The notes: a model not told the origin generated them from the sequence alone. A stretch of 64,000 nt of DNA from GCA-2720975 sp964467985 (GCA_964467985.1 CAYXTP010000005.1:186001-250000); one strand, 5' to 3'. Counted from the first letter of the stretch, positions 9,727 through 18,875 are shown. Numbers and translations: made by a program.

Positions 9727-10620
9727 GTGGAACGCGAAGCACTCGAGAATCTGCGGCGAGCGGGCAAAATCGCCTCCGAATGCCGTGAATGGGCGCGCGA
9801 GAACATCCGGCCGGGGGTCGAGGTGCGTCACATCCTAGAGACGGTGGAGGGCATGATCCGCGAGCGCGGGGCCGAGCCGGCCTTTCCAACCCAGTCTTCG
9901 CGCAACCACGTTGCCGCTCACTACTGCTCGGCCCCAGAAGACCCCATGACCTACGAAGTTGGCGACTGCGTCAAGGTCGATGTGGGGGTGCATGTCGACG
10001 GGTACATCGGAGACACAGCTTGCAGCGTGGACCTCTCTGAGGACGGCCGCTGGCGACCGCTGGTCGACGCTTCGGCAAACGCCCTGGCCGCGGCCATCGC
10101 CTTGGTCGGTGACGGCGTTGCCGTGGCTGAAGTCGGCGCAGCGATCGAACGTACGATTACCAGTGCGGGCTTTGAGCCGATTCGCAACTTGACCGGGCAC
10201 GGCCTTGCCCGTTGGAAGGTGCACACGGCCCCTCAGATTCCCAACTACCCCGAGGGCGGTTCGGGTCGCTTGAAGGAAGGCATGGTCATCGCCATCGAGC
10301 CCTTCGCGTCCACGGGACGCGGCATCATCCGCGAGGCGGGTCGTGCAGAGGTGTTCATGATGCAGCGGCCCCCGCGCAAGGCCAAAGGCCTGGATCGTGA
10401 GGTGCTCTCCGTTATCCAGTCCTGGCGTGGTCTGCCGATTGCCCGGCGCTACTTCAATGGCATCGACCCTGAGGTCGTGGACGCCACTCTGTCCAAGTTG
10501 ACACGCCAAGGGTCGCTGATGCGCTTCCCGCCGCTAGTCGAAGATGCGGACGTCATGACGACTCAGTGCGAGCACTCCATGTATCTCGGGCCCGATGGCG
10601 TAGAAATCTTGACGGCGTAG
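9727..10620 (+). CDS. map: Methionine aminopeptidase, type II (archaeal/eukaryotic-type)
   Basis: 297 residues from a GTG at 9727 (VEREALENLRRAGKIASE), the length of archaeal MetAP2 enzymes. Pita-bread-fold landmarks: HVAAHYCSAPED, VKVDVGVHVDGYIGDTA with the two metal-binding aspartates, IRNLTGHGLARWKVH with the catalytic/metal histidine, VIAIEPFASTG with a metal glutamate, and a terminal EHSMYLGPDGVEILT with the last glutamate. The NLTGHG...HTAPQIPNY region and a ~60-residue helical insert before IEPF's neighbourhood are type II features, unlike the type I Map usual in bacteria. It would remove initiator methionine from nascent proteins. The glycosyltransferase gene starts 5 nt after its stop. 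Start upstream to 9490 is possible but would overlap the divergent lipoprotein gene. Confidence 0.88.
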   Translation: MEREALENLRRAGKIASECREWARENIRPGVEVRHILETVEGMIRERGAEPAFPTQSSRNHVAAHYCSAPEDPMTYEVGDCVKVDVGVHVDGYIGDTACSVDLSEDGRWRPLVDASANALAAAIALVGDGVAVAEVGAAIERTITSAGFEPIRNLTGHGLARWKVHTAPQIPNYPEGGSGRLKEGMVIAIEPFASTGRGIIREAGRAEVFMMQRPPRKAKGLDREVLSVIQSWRGLPIARRYFNGIDPEVVDATLSKLTRQGSLMRFPPLVEDADVMTTQCEHSMYLGPDGVEILTA

Positions 10621-10625
10621 AAACG

Positions 10626-12341
10626 TTGAAGGTTGCCCTCGTCACCACCCCCCCTCAGCGGAGGTCGGGGATTGGGGACTACACGCGTGATCTCTTGCCG
10701 CACCTGGCCAAGCACGTAGAGGTGCAGGTGTTTGTTGAAGACGGACTGCACGGCGAGGACCTCGCCGGCTGTCTCACGCGGCCCCTATCGGAATTAGATC
10801 CGAGCGCGGTGGACCGCATCCTCTACCAGCTGGGCAATGAGCGCGGTCATGGATTCATGTTGCCCGCCCTGCGCAAGTGGGGGGGGACCGTGGTGCTACA
10901 CGACTGGGTCCTATTCGACCTGGCCATGGGGGGAGTCCCGGGCCTGGAACGGGGCGGGTGGAGAGGCCACCTGGCTGCCCTCAAGACCGGAGGTCTGCGA
11001 GCGGCGAAGACCTACGGACGCATCCAAAGCGCTCGCCGCAGTCAGCGTTCGTTGCCCGCCCGGCTGCAGGACCTTGCATCAAGAGACCGAGACGCCGTGG
11101 GCTCTTCGCTCTTGGAGGGCTGGCACGCCTGGGAGGGAAACGGGCGCTGGAGTAGTGATTGGTCTCTTCTGGGCTTGGGCACAACGGGGCCGGGCACTCT
11201 TGAGATAGAAGTGGACCTGCCGGCGGGCAGGACTCTGGAGCTTCTTGGAGCCCAAGGGCCGTTGGGATCTCTGAAACGGGCAGGCGCCGGCACTCTGTGC
11301 GTCGATCTCCCAGCTGGGACATCGAGTGTCTTGGGTCTGCGTGTTGCACCGGTGGACCCCACGCCGGAGCAAAGGCAATCGGCCGACGCGCGGAGCCTGG
11401 GAGCCTTCGTGCGCGCGATTCGGTTTCGCGGAACTGGAGAAATGCGCGAACTCGATCTGACAGGACCTGCCACGGAGCTCGTGGGAGGAAGCGAGTTCCG
11501 CGATGTGCGTTTTGAGTTGCCCCTCAACAGACCTGTCGTGCGCATGGCGGACGCATTCATCGTGCACAGCGATTGGATGCGCACTCAGATCTTGGATCAA
11601 CGCAATGCGCCCACGCCTATCGGGCTCTTGCCGCACGGATCAACCCAGGGGGAAGTGGAGCTCGACTCCGTTGCAGCACGCCAGGCTTTGGGCCTGCCGG
11701 CCGGGGACCTCATCATCACTAGCTTCGGGGCGATTCAGGAGCACAAGCGGCCTGAGCCGCTGCTGCGGGCGTTCGCCCAGGCGCGGGCCCTGGCGAGCGA
11801 ACTCCATCTGGTCTTGGCCGGGGAAGATCGACTGGAGCGACTGGACCTCAGGGCGCTCACATCTGAATTGGGAATCGAGGCGGCGGTCACGGTGACGGGT
11901 TTCCTCGAAGAACGGAACGTGACCCAGCATCTGGCCGCAGCGGATGTGTGCGTCAATCTGAGGGGTCCTTCGACGGGCGGTACATCGGGTGCGATCGCCA
12001 GGGCGCTGGGCGTTGGCAGGCCCGTCATCACCTCCGACTGTGGCGAACAGGCCGAGTGGCCAGCCGATTGCGTGCAACGTGTGCCGGTCGACGGTGAGGA
12101 AGTCGCATGCCTGCGCGACGCCATAATCGGGCTGGCGCAGGATCCAGAACAGAGGCGCAAGGCACAACTGGCGGCGCGCCGGTTCGTGCGTGACGTTTCC
12201 AACTGGGAGAGGGTAGGGCGTTGCTACGCGGAGTTCTTAGCCCAACTGCCAGCCCACCGAGCCGCGGCCAAGAGTCTGATAGACGAAGCCGTGAAAGCTG
12301 CCGACGAACGGCGTCGACAGCGAAGCGAAGGCACGACCTAG
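10626..12341 (+). CDS. GT4-family glycosyltransferase with inserted beta-rich domain
   Basis: About 571 residues from a TTG at 10626 (LKVALVTTPPQRRSGIGDYT), 5 nt after the map stop; an upstream ATG at 10566 overlaps map and is less likely. The N-terminal Rossmann half has the GIGDYT donor-family loop, then comes a ~150-residue insert (roughly residues 140-290, beginning LLEGWHAWEGNGRWSSDWS) that looks like a beta-sandwich. The C-terminal half shows LPHGS, FGAIQEHKRPEPLL, LVLAGED, VTGFLEE and the GT4 donor-site region GGTSGAIARALGVGRPVITS. It should transfer a sugar from a nucleotide-sugar donor; GRWSxxW-type inserts are seen in some bacterial polysaccharide glycosyltransferases. Converges with mutS with a 7-nt gap. 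Confidence 0.82.
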   Translation: MKVALVTTPPQRRSGIGDYTRDLLPHLAKHVEVQVFVEDGLHGEDLAGCLTRPLSELDPSAVDRILYQLGNERGHGFMLPALRKWGGTVVLHDWVLFDLAMGGVPGLERGGWRGHLAALKTGGLRAAKTYGRIQSARRSQRSLPARLQDLASRDRDAVGSSLLEGWHAWEGNGRWSSDWSLLGLGTTGPGTLEIEVDLPAGRTLELLGAQGPLGSLKRAGAGTLCVDLPAGTSSVLGLRVAPVDPTPEQRQSADARSLGAFVRAIRFRGTGEMRELDLTGPATELVGGSEFRDVRFELPLNRPVVRMADAFIVHSDWMRTQILDQRNAPTPIGLLPHGSTQGEVELDSVAARQALGLPAGDLIITSFGAIQEHKRPEPLLRAFAQARALASELHLVLAGEDRLERLDLRALTSELGIEAAVTVTGFLEERNVTQHLAAADVCVNLRGPSTGGTSGAIARALGVGRPVITSDCGEQAEWPADCVQRVPVDGEEVACLRDAIIGLAQDPEQRRKAQLAARRFVRDVSNWERVGRCYAEFLAQLPAHRAAAKSLIDEAVKAADERRRQRSEGTT

Positions 12342-12348
12342 GGTCGGC

Positions 12349-14985
12349 CTAGAGAAACCCCTTGAGCTCTCTCAGTTTCTCGAGCGCCTCCATGGGGGTC
12401 ATGTTCTCAGGGTCCAAGTCCGCCACGGATTCCTCCAGTGCCGAGGGCTCCGGCCCAAACAGAGCCAACTGCACCTGCCCCGATCGCATGCGCACCGCCT
12501 CGGGCGAGTTGACGCCCGCTGTCTGACCCAGGGTGCCTTCGAGTTCGCCCAAGACCTGCTTGGCTCGCTCGATCAAGGCGGCCGGAACCCCCGCCAGGCG
12601 CGCCACCTGGATTCCGTAGGAGCGGTCCGTGCCACCTTCCATGATGCGGTGCAGGAAGATGATCTCATCTTCCCACTCGCGCACGGCCACACTCAGGTTG
12701 TGCACCCCATCGAGGGTGTCTGCCAGGTCAGTGAGCTGGTGGTAGTGCGTGGCGAACAGCGTGCGCGCCCGGGACACGTCATGGATGTGTTCGATGATGG
12801 CCCAGGCCAGGGCGACCCCGTCAAAGGTACTCGTTCCACGGCCCACTTCGTCGAGAACGACGAGGCTGCGCGAAGTCGCGTTGTTCAGGATGTTGGCGAT
12901 CTCCACCATTTCGACCATGAAGGTGGAGGCTCCGCGGGATAGGTCGTCTGCGGAACCGATGCGTGTGAAGATACGGTCCACGACACCAATGGCCGCCTCG
13001 GCGGCTGGCACGTAGGACCCCATCTGCGCCAGCAGCACGATCAGGGCTGTCTGCCGGATGTAGGTGGACTTACCCGACATGTTGGGCCCGGTGATAAGTC
13101 CCAGCATCTTGTTGCCGCGGTTCAAGTGCGTGTCGTTAGGAACGAACGTCTCTTCAACCAGTGTGTGTTCGATCACGGGGTGGCGCCCGTCCACAATCTT
13201 GATGCGTTCACCATTGTCGATCGTAGGGGCCGTGTAGCGACACTCGGCGGCGACCTGGGCCAAGGCTGCGAGGCAGTCGATGACCGCAATCGTGTGCGCG
13301 GTGGCCAGCACACGCGGGACCTGCTTGCCCATTGCCTCGCGTAGCTCCTGGAATAGCTTGGCTTCCAGATTCTTGCTGCGCTCCTCAGCGCGGAGCACCT
13401 TCTCCTCGAATTCCTTGAGCTCGGGGGTGATGTAGCGTTCAGCGTTCTTGAGCGTCTGCTTGCGAATGTACGTCTCGGGCACGCGGTCCACCTGCCCGCG
13501 CGGGACTTCGAGGTAGTAGCCGAAGACCGCGTTGAAGCCGACCTTCAAGCCGGCCATGCCTGTGCGCTCAATCTCCTCGGCTTGAAAGCGAGCCATCCAA
13601 GCCTTGCCGTCCCCAGCGATCTGGCGCAGTTCGTCGAGTTCCTGGACCACGCCGTCACGGATCAATCCGCCCTCCTGGATGGTGACGGGGGGCGTATCGA
13701 CGAGGGTACTCAGGATGCGATCAACCGGGTCCTCAATCGGATCCAGGCCCCCTCCCAGATCTCCGAGGATCTTGGAGTAGACGTTCTCAAGCTCGTCCAG
13801 GAGGGGCCGGACCACGGCCAACGAAGAGGCCAGGCCCAGCAGGTCACGCGCGTTGGCGCGGCCGGTCGAGACCTTGGCCCCCAGTCGTTCGATGTCCAAG
13901 ACTTCTGCCAGCGTCTCCCGCACGCGTCCGCGCAGGAACGGATTGTCGACAAACTCGCCCACGCCCTTTTGACGGTAGAGGATGGCCTCGACGCTGCGCA
14001 GGGGAATGAGCATCCACTCGCGCATGAGTCGCCCGCCCATGGGGGACAGGGAACAGTCGATGGTGTCGATCAGAGTCCCCTCGGGGCGCCCACCGCGTTG
14101 AGTGACGACCAGTTCCAGGGTGGATCGCGTTGCGCGATCCAGGACGAGGAATTCGCTGGGGCGCTCGAAGTCCAGGGTCAGGATGTGGCTGCAGGCACCG
14201 CGCTGTGTTTCTTCCAGGTACTCGAGCAGCGCGCCAGCGGCGTTGATGATGGGCGAATGGTCCTCGATCCCAAAGCCCTCCAAGGTGGCCACCTTGAAGT
14301 GTGCCTTGAGCACCCGCAGACAGGAGTCCTTCTCAAAGCGCCAGGGGTCTCGTTCAGAGAGCTTGCGGCCGAACTGTTGAATCAAAGTTGATGTCAGCTC
14401 AGGTTGCTTTTCCCAAGCAGACGGAGCCCACAGCATCTCGGCGGGGTCGATGCGTGCGCACTGATCTTCAATCTCGTTCAGCGCGATCTCGGCTACCCGG
14501 AATTGGCCTGTGGAAATGTCAACCCAGGCCATGCCGGCTCCCTGTTCGCCGATGGCCAGGGAGGCCAGCCAGTTGCAGGCGCGGGCGTTGAGGGCAGCCT
14601 CCTCAGTGATCGTGCCCGGGGTCACCACCCGCACGATGCCGCGATCTACAATGCCCTTGGTCGTGCGCGGGTCAGCTAGCTGTTCACAGATCGCCACCTT
14701 GTGGCCCTTGGCGACCAAGCGCATGAGGTAGCCGTCCATGGCTTTGACCGGGACCCCTGCCATGGGCAGCGCGTCTTCGCCCTTGGCGCGTGAGGTCAGG
14801 GCAATGCCGAGTTCCCGCGATGCGATCTTTGCGTCTTCCCCGAAGAGCTCATAGAAATCGCCCATGCGGAAGAACAGCAGGGCATCCGGTTGCTCCCGCT
14901 TGGCCTTACGAAACTGGTCCATCATCGTCACCTTGGCCTTGCGGCCACGGCGCTTGGATGGCTTTCCCTGGGTCTCCTGGGGCAT
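12349..14985 (-). CDS. mutS: DNA mismatch repair protein MutS
   Basis: 878 residues, close to typical MutS. A Lys/Arg-rich leader (KPSKRRGRKAK) precedes the mismatch-recognition domain with FRMGDFYELFGED, including the Phe-x-Glu that stacks on mispaired bases. Then the connector, lever and clamp (EEKVLRAEERSKNLE) and the ABC-type ATPase: Walker A GPNMSGKSTYIRQ, signature region DDLSRGASTFMVEM, Walker B LVVLDEVGRGTSTFDG, and the THYHQL switch histidine. The C-terminus LEKLRELKGFL is short. It recognises mismatches and starts repair with MutL in the cytoplasm. Start could also be the internal MMDQFR about 20 residues later, as the leader is not conserved. No mutL in the window. Confidence 0.96.
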   Translation of the reverse strand: MPQETQGKPSKRRGRKAKVTMMDQFRKAKREQPDALLFFRMGDFYELFGEDAKIASRELGIALTSRAKGEDALPMAGVPVKAMDGYLMRLVAKGHKVAICEQLADPRTTKGIVDRGIVRVVTPGTITEEAALNARACNWLASLAIGEQGAGMAWVDISTGQFRVAEIALNEIEDQCARIDPAEMLWAPSAWEKQPELTSTLIQQFGRKLSERDPWRFEKDSCLRVLKAHFKVATLEGFGIEDHSPIINAAGALLEYLEETQRGACSHILTLDFERPSEFLVLDRATRSTLELVVTQRGGRPEGTLIDTIDCSLSPMGGRLMREWMLIPLRSVEAILYRQKGVGEFVDNPFLRGRVRETLAEVLDIERLGAKVSTGRANARDLLGLASSLAVVRPLLDELENVYSKILGDLGGGLDPIEDPVDRILSTLVDTPPVTIQEGGLIRDGVVQELDELRQIAGDGKAWMARFQAEEIERTGMAGLKVGFNAVFGYYLEVPRGQVDRVPETYIRKQTLKNAERYITPELKEFEEKVLRAEERSKNLEAKLFQELREAMGKQVPRVLATAHTIAVIDCLAALAQVAAECRYTAPTIDNGERIKIVDGRHPVIEHTLVEETFVPNDTHLNRGNKMLGLITGPNMSGKSTYIRQTALIVLLAQMGSYVPAAEAAIGVVDRIFTRIGSADDLSRGASTFMVEMVEIANILNNATSRSLVVLDEVGRGTSTFDGVALAWAIIEHIHDVSRARTLFATHYHQLTDLADTLDGVHNLSVAVREWEDEIIFLHRIMEGGTDRSYGIQVARLAGVPAALIERAKQVLGELEGTLGQTAGVNSPEAVRMRSGQVQLALFGPEPSALEESVADLDPENMTPMEALEKLRELKGFL

Positions 14986-15202
14986 GGGCGGTGGCGGCTG
15001 AGGGGGGGCGAGGCGACGGGCCGACAGATTCTAGCAGGAACGGGGCCTCGGCCGAGGTCCGTTGGGCAGGATGGGGGCCTTCATGGCACGCCTCTTGAGA
15101 GAGTGGACTGCGCGGGAGAACACTCGTCGTTCAGCGCGTAATCAGATTCCTCCCAGTGCTACCTGCGCACCCTTCCGTTTCCAGATCCCCCTTGTTCCAG
15201 CG

Positions 15203-16603
15203 ATGACCCCTGCCCTCCGGCTGAACAACCCCAGATTGGGTTCAGCGGCCTGCTTGGCCCTGGTTCTTGGGTGCATCGGTCCGTCCTGTGCGAGCTACAA
15301 CGAGCGCACCTCCCTGGCGCTCGACCGATTCGAGGCGGGGCGTTTCAGCGAGGCCATCGTGGCCTACCGGGAGGACGGTGTGACCGAATCGAAGTTTCTG
15401 AAGGGCGCGGAATCGGGCACCGTCGCCTTCGTGGACGGGCGTTGGGAGGCGGCGCGGCAGTTCTTCACGGAAGCCTGCCAAGCCGTCAGCGCAGTGGAGG
15501 ACGAGAGCCTCGTGGCTCCCGAAAGAGCCTTGGAACAGCTGGCCGCCTGGACGGTGAGCGAGACGTTCACGGATTATCACGGCGAGGGGTACGAGCGCGT
15601 GTTGTTGCACTCCTGCTTGGGGCTGTCCTATCTGGCGTTGGGCCAGGTCGAGGACCTGCTTGTCGAAGTTCGCCGTTCCAACGCGCTGCTGGAGGCGGAG
15701 CAAGAACTGTATGGCGCGGAGTATGGTGCCGGCGGCTTGGGCCACTTCATCTCCGCCGCCGGTTACGAGTTGCGCGGTGACTTGGATGAGGCCTACATCG
15801 ACTACAAGCGCTTGGAGGCCAAGGGCTTGGGAGGTGAACTCGTGGGGGCCTCGCTCGTGCGATTGGCCAGAACTCTGAATCGTCCGGATGATCTGCAGGT
15901 CTGGACGGAGCGCTTCGGCGAAGACCCGCTCCCGAGTCCCGACGCCGCCCGCATCGTGCTGATAGCGGGTGTGGGAGCGGGACCGCTGAAACGCGAAGGG
16001 CGGCTTGAGATCATGACCCCCGACGGATTGATCGTCTGGTCCGTACCCCAGATCTGGCCACGCTCCAACTCGATTAGTCACGTCGTGCTTGCTGCTCCCG
16101 AGCTTGGAGCTCAGGTGCAGTCGGTGGTGATTGAGGACGTGGGTCGCATCCGAGCCCAAAACCTCGAGGACCGACTGGCCCTTCTCGCCACCCGCTCGAC
16201 CGTGCGCACGTTTCTCAAGCGTGAGTTGCGCAAACAGATGCGTGAGAAACATGGCGATTGGGCGGCCTTGGCCAGCGACATCTTCAGCAGCCTCAGCGAG
16301 CGCGCGGACCTGCGCACCTGGAGCACCCTGCCCGATTCCTGGCAGGCGGCCCGCATGTTCCTACCCCCTGGATCCCACCAATTGAACCTCGAAGCGGCGG
16401 GCGCTGACTCCGTCTCTCTCGGGGCCATTGAGCTCGAACCAGGGGAGACAATGTTCCTATTGGCACGCACTTTGCGCGGTCGATTGCACGTTCAGGTAGT
16501 CGGTGGTAACCCACTGACCATCGACCCAGCGACCTCCGATCAACCTGCCGCACAAGCGCCCCTCGAGCCAACACTTGAGCCGGCTGCGACTGTGGAAGGC
16601 TAA
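15203..16603 (+). CDS. COG3014-like lipoprotein, probable partner of LpoB-like protein
   Basis: 466 residues starting MTPALRLNNPRLG, with a hydrophobic signal segment ending near LGCIGPSC, so a lipoprotein is likely. The mature N-terminus (ALDRFEAGRFSEAIVAYRED) and following segments read as TPR-like helical repeats handling 'task' units; LGLSYLALGQVEDLLVEVRR resembles the conserved core of COG3014 proteins, which in other bacteria sit next to LpoB-type lipoproteins. A second half has beta-rich sequence (IVLIAGVGAGPLKREGRLEI and a terminal IELEPGETMFLLART). The 41-nt gap to the LpoB-like gene supports one operon. A longer reading from 15062 lacks a signal peptide. Function of COG3014 is not established; a role in outer-membrane-linked cell-wall control is inference. 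Confidence 0.7.
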   Translation: MTPALRLNNPRLGSAACLALVLGCIGPSCASYNERTSLALDRFEAGRFSEAIVAYREDGVTESKFLKGAESGTVAFVDGRWEAARQFFTEACQAVSAVEDESLVAPERALEQLAAWTVSETFTDYHGEGYERVLLHSCLGLSYLALGQVEDLLVEVRRSNALLEAEQELYGAEYGAGGLGHFISAAGYELRGDLDEAYIDYKRLEAKGLGGELVGASLVRLARTLNRPDDLQVWTERFGEDPLPSPDAARIVLIAGVGAGPLKREGRLEIMTPDGLIVWSVPQIWPRSNSISHVVLAAPELGAQVQSVVIEDVGRIRAQNLEDRLALLATRSTVRTFLKRELRKQMREKHGDWAALASDIFSSLSERADLRTWSTLPDSWQAARMFLPPGSHQLNLEAAGADSVSLGAIELEPGETMFLLARTLRGRLHVQVVGGNPLTIDPATSDQPAAQAPLEPTLEPAATVEG

Positions 16604-16644
16604 CCCTCTTGACTCACCACTGATTCCCCTAGAAACCTCAAACC

Positions 16645-17286
16645 ATGAAGACTTCAACTCACACCAAGACGGCTCTACTCCTCTCTCTAGGCCTGTTTGC
16701 CTCCGCGTGCAGTTCCACTCGCTACAAGAACGCCCAAGACCCCGAGACTCTCAATTCCGAGTGGGGATCGACAGACTTGCAGGCGTTCTCCCAGCACATG
16801 GTGGACTCGCTCATCGATGCTCCCGCTCTGGGCTACCTGGCCAGCGCGGGTAAGGGCAACGACCTGCGCATCATCGCGGTGATGGGCGGTGTCGAGAACC
16901 GCACGGACGAGCACATCGACACTTCCGGTATCACCGATTCCGTGCGCGCTTCCCTCTTGCAGAGCGGGAAGTTCCGCTTCGTCGGGGGTACGCCCGGTCA
17001 AGACGAACTTGGAGAGCAGGTTCGCTTCCAGCAGGGCTCGGGGCGCGTGAATCCCGAAATGGCCAAGGCCTTCGGTAAGCAGCTGGGAGCCGACGTTGTT
17101 GTCTACGGCTCCTTGCGCAGCATCACCAAGACCCGTGGCCGCTCTCTCGAGAATCTGGGCACCAAGACCCGTGATCGCTACTACCAGTTCGTTCTGAGTT
17201 GCATCAACATCGAATCGGGCGAGATCCTGTGGTCCAACGAGGAGGAACTGCGCAAGACGCAGGTCATCAGCTTGTTCGGCTCCTGA
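16645..17286 (+). CDS. lpoB: LpoB-like penicillin-binding protein activator lipoprotein
   Basis: 213 residues. The signal peptide ends in LFASACSS (lipobox ASAC). The mature part matches the LpoB fold family (COG3417): DPETLNSEWGSTDLQAFSQ, then RIIAVMGGVENRTDEHIDTS, SLLQSGKFRFVG, KAFGKQLGADVVVYGSL and a terminal strand region INIESGEILWSNEEELRK. LpoB proteins are outer-membrane lipoproteins that reach through the peptidoglycan to stimulate PBP1B-type transpeptidases. The gene directly follows the COG3014-like gene, matching a partnership seen in other Gram-negative bacteria. It is followed by a strong intrinsic terminator. The family assignment is confident; the partner PBP is unknown here. 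Confidence 0.85.
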   Translation: MKTSTHTKTALLLSLGLFASACSSTRYKNAQDPETLNSEWGSTDLQAFSQHMVDSLIDAPALGYLASAGKGNDLRIIAVMGGVENRTDEHIDTSGITDSVRASLLQSGKFRFVGGTPGQDELGEQVRFQQGSGRVNPEMAKAFGKQLGADVVVYGSLRSITKTRGRSLENLGTKTRDRYYQFVLSCINIESGEILWSNEEELRKTQVISLFGS

Positions 17287-17316
17287 TCGGCCCTGGACTC
17301 GGCCCAAAACCGGTCT

Positions 17317-17348
17317 CCCGGGCCCCAGCAGTGGGGTCCGGGTCTTTT
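17317..17348 (+). terminator. Intrinsic terminator after the LpoB-like gene
   Basis: Eleven paired positions (17317-17327 with 17332-17342, one G-U) closed by a GCAG tetraloop and followed by TCTTTT. It lies 30 nt after the lpoB-like stop codon and should end that operon's transcript. Confidence 0.8.
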
Positions 17349-17450
17349 CGAGACATTTTTGGATAGAGGCCGTTCGGAACGGCGTCCACCTTCGCTTAGT
17401 GCCTTGAGACTGAGCGATACAGAAGAGGGCGTATACCGACCTGCTCGCAC

Positions 17451-17483
17451 GACCCGCTGGCCCCCCCAGCGGGTCGTTTTTTT
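17451..17483 (+). terminator. Second intrinsic terminator, no gene upstream
   Basis: A perfect 10-bp stem (GACCCGCTGG with CCAGCGGGTC) around a C5 loop, followed by G and seven Ts. It sits about 100 nt beyond the first terminator with no ORF between, so it ends either read-through or a short independent RNA. Confidence 0.8.
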
Positions 17484-17735
17484 GTGCCCGCTGGCCCGCG
17501 GGCAGGTTCCGAGCTCGGGTCCTAGGGCTGGACGAGACCCAGTCTGCCTCCCAAATAAACAAGCGCGGGGCCATTCGGTGGGCGACGCGATTCCGCTTCT
17601 GGGTGTACAGCAACTCACGCTGTGCTGGGGATCTGACTCTCGTTGAGTCAATCGAGCCCGCTGGGAACTCCCCGGCGGGCTCTCTCTGTTAGGGGTTCGC
17701 GTGCCCCGGCGTCCCCGGAGAGTTAGCATGCTCCC
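17484..17735 (+). other. Gene-free stretch with hairpins, possible structured RNA
   Basis: I see no credible ORF. The stretch holds an ACAGC/GCTGT hairpin (17607-17623), a TGACTC/GAGTCA hairpin (17634-17650) and a terminator-like hairpin just after them. The promoter of the epimerase gene should also lie here. A small RNA is possible but unproven. Confidence 0.35.
17654..17690 (+). terminator. Terminator-like hairpin before the epimerase gene
   Basis: GAGCCCGC pairs with GCGGGCTC around a 13-nt loop and is followed by TCTCTGTT, a moderate U-rich tail. Its place 46 nt ahead of the epimerase start means it could instead act as an attenuator. Confidence 0.5.
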
Positions 17736-18710
17736 ATGGCCCTCTATCTTGTCAGCGGCGGTGCTGGATTCATCGGCTCCCACATCATCAGTGCTCTCGT
17801 AGCGCGGGGGGATCGGGCTCGCGTTCTGGACAACCTGGTGTCCGGGACGATGGCCAATCTCGAGCACCTCGACGTCGGGGAACTCGGCTCCGGTCGGCCC
17901 GTGGAGTTTCTTGAGGGATCGATCACCGACCTGGAGGCATGTCGGCAGGCCGCTGGGGGTGCAGAGGGGATCTTCCATGAAGCCGCCCAGGTGTCCGTCC
18001 CGGCTAGCCTGGAGGACCCGCTGGCCAGCTACGAGGTCAACGTGCGCGGCACTCAAAACCTCCTTGAGGCAGCTCGCACGCACGCGGTTGGGCGTTTCGT
18101 CTTCGCCGCGTCATCAGCCGCCTACGGCGAGTCCGAAGAATTGCCCAAGCACGAGGGCATGACCGCGCAACCGTGCTCACCCTACGCCTCGGGCAAGTTC
18201 GCAGCCGAACAGTTGCTGGCCGTTTACGCTCGATGTTTTCAGATGCAGACCGTCTGCTTGCGCTACTTCAACGTGTTCGGCCCACGCCAGGCCGACGACA
18301 GTCCCTACACCGGAGTGATCGCCATCTTCGCCCGCGCACTTCTGGAAGGTCGAGCACCCACGATCCACGGAGACGGTGAGCAAACTCGCGACTTCACCTT
18401 CGTGGACAACGTCGTACAAGCCAACCTCAGCGCCATGGACTCTCCCCCAGAAGGTGACGGTGTTGTCATCAACGTGGGCGGTGGTGAGCGCATTTCTTTG
18501 AACATGCTCTTCGCAGTCATGGCGGAGACACTGGGGCTCGATATCGAGCCCCACTACGCACCTTCGCGAGCAGGTGACGTGCGCCACAGCCTGGCCTCGC
18601 TAGATCGAGCCCGGGACCTGATCGGGTACGATCCCAAGGTGGGCTGGCGGGAGGGGCTTCAGCAGACCCTGGAGTGGTACAGGCAAGCCCTTGCCACGGG
18701 TTCGGGATAG
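17736..18710 (+). CDS. NAD-dependent sugar-nucleotide epimerase (GalE/WbpP-like SDR)
   Basis: 324 residues. N-terminal NAD-binding motif VSGGAGFIGSHI, adenosine-contact Asp in RARVLDNLVSG, the FAASSAAYGE strand with catalytic Ser/Thr neighbourhood, and YASGK supplying the catalytic Tyr and Lys. Downstream, CLRYFNVFGPRQ, PTIHGDGEQTRDFTFVDNVV and NVGGGERISL match extended SDRs of the UDP-glucose/UDP-N-acetylglucosamine 4-epimerase type. It would interconvert nucleotide sugars in the cytoplasm for polysaccharide synthesis, supplying donors for glycosyltransferases such as those at 1-926 and 10626-12341. Specificity (UDP-Glc versus UDP-GlcNAc or UDP-glucuronate) cannot be read from sequence alone. 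Confidence 0.88.
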   Translation: MALYLVSGGAGFIGSHIISALVARGDRARVLDNLVSGTMANLEHLDVGELGSGRPVEFLEGSITDLEACRQAAGGAEGIFHEAAQVSVPASLEDPLASYEVNVRGTQNLLEAARTHAVGRFVFAASSAAYGESEELPKHEGMTAQPCSPYASGKFAAEQLLAVYARCFQMQTVCLRYFNVFGPRQADDSPYTGVIAIFARALLEGRAPTIHGDGEQTRDFTFVDNVVQANLSAMDSPPEGDGVVINVGGGERISLNMLFAVMAETLGLDIEPHYAPSRAGDVRHSLASLDRARDLIGYDPKVGWREGLQQTLEWYRQALATGSG

Positions 18711-18875
18711 GGTCCTGCCGACTTCATCCCCTGGGCCCAAGTTTGTGCCTCAACAAGGACGAGGAACGCTTGCCGGGGCGTGTGGATCGAAGTAATGTCC
18801 TTGCCGAAAAACCGGGGAACTCCACAGAATCGAGCATTCTTCCCCATTCCAAGAATCGCAGGGCACGTATCGCTA

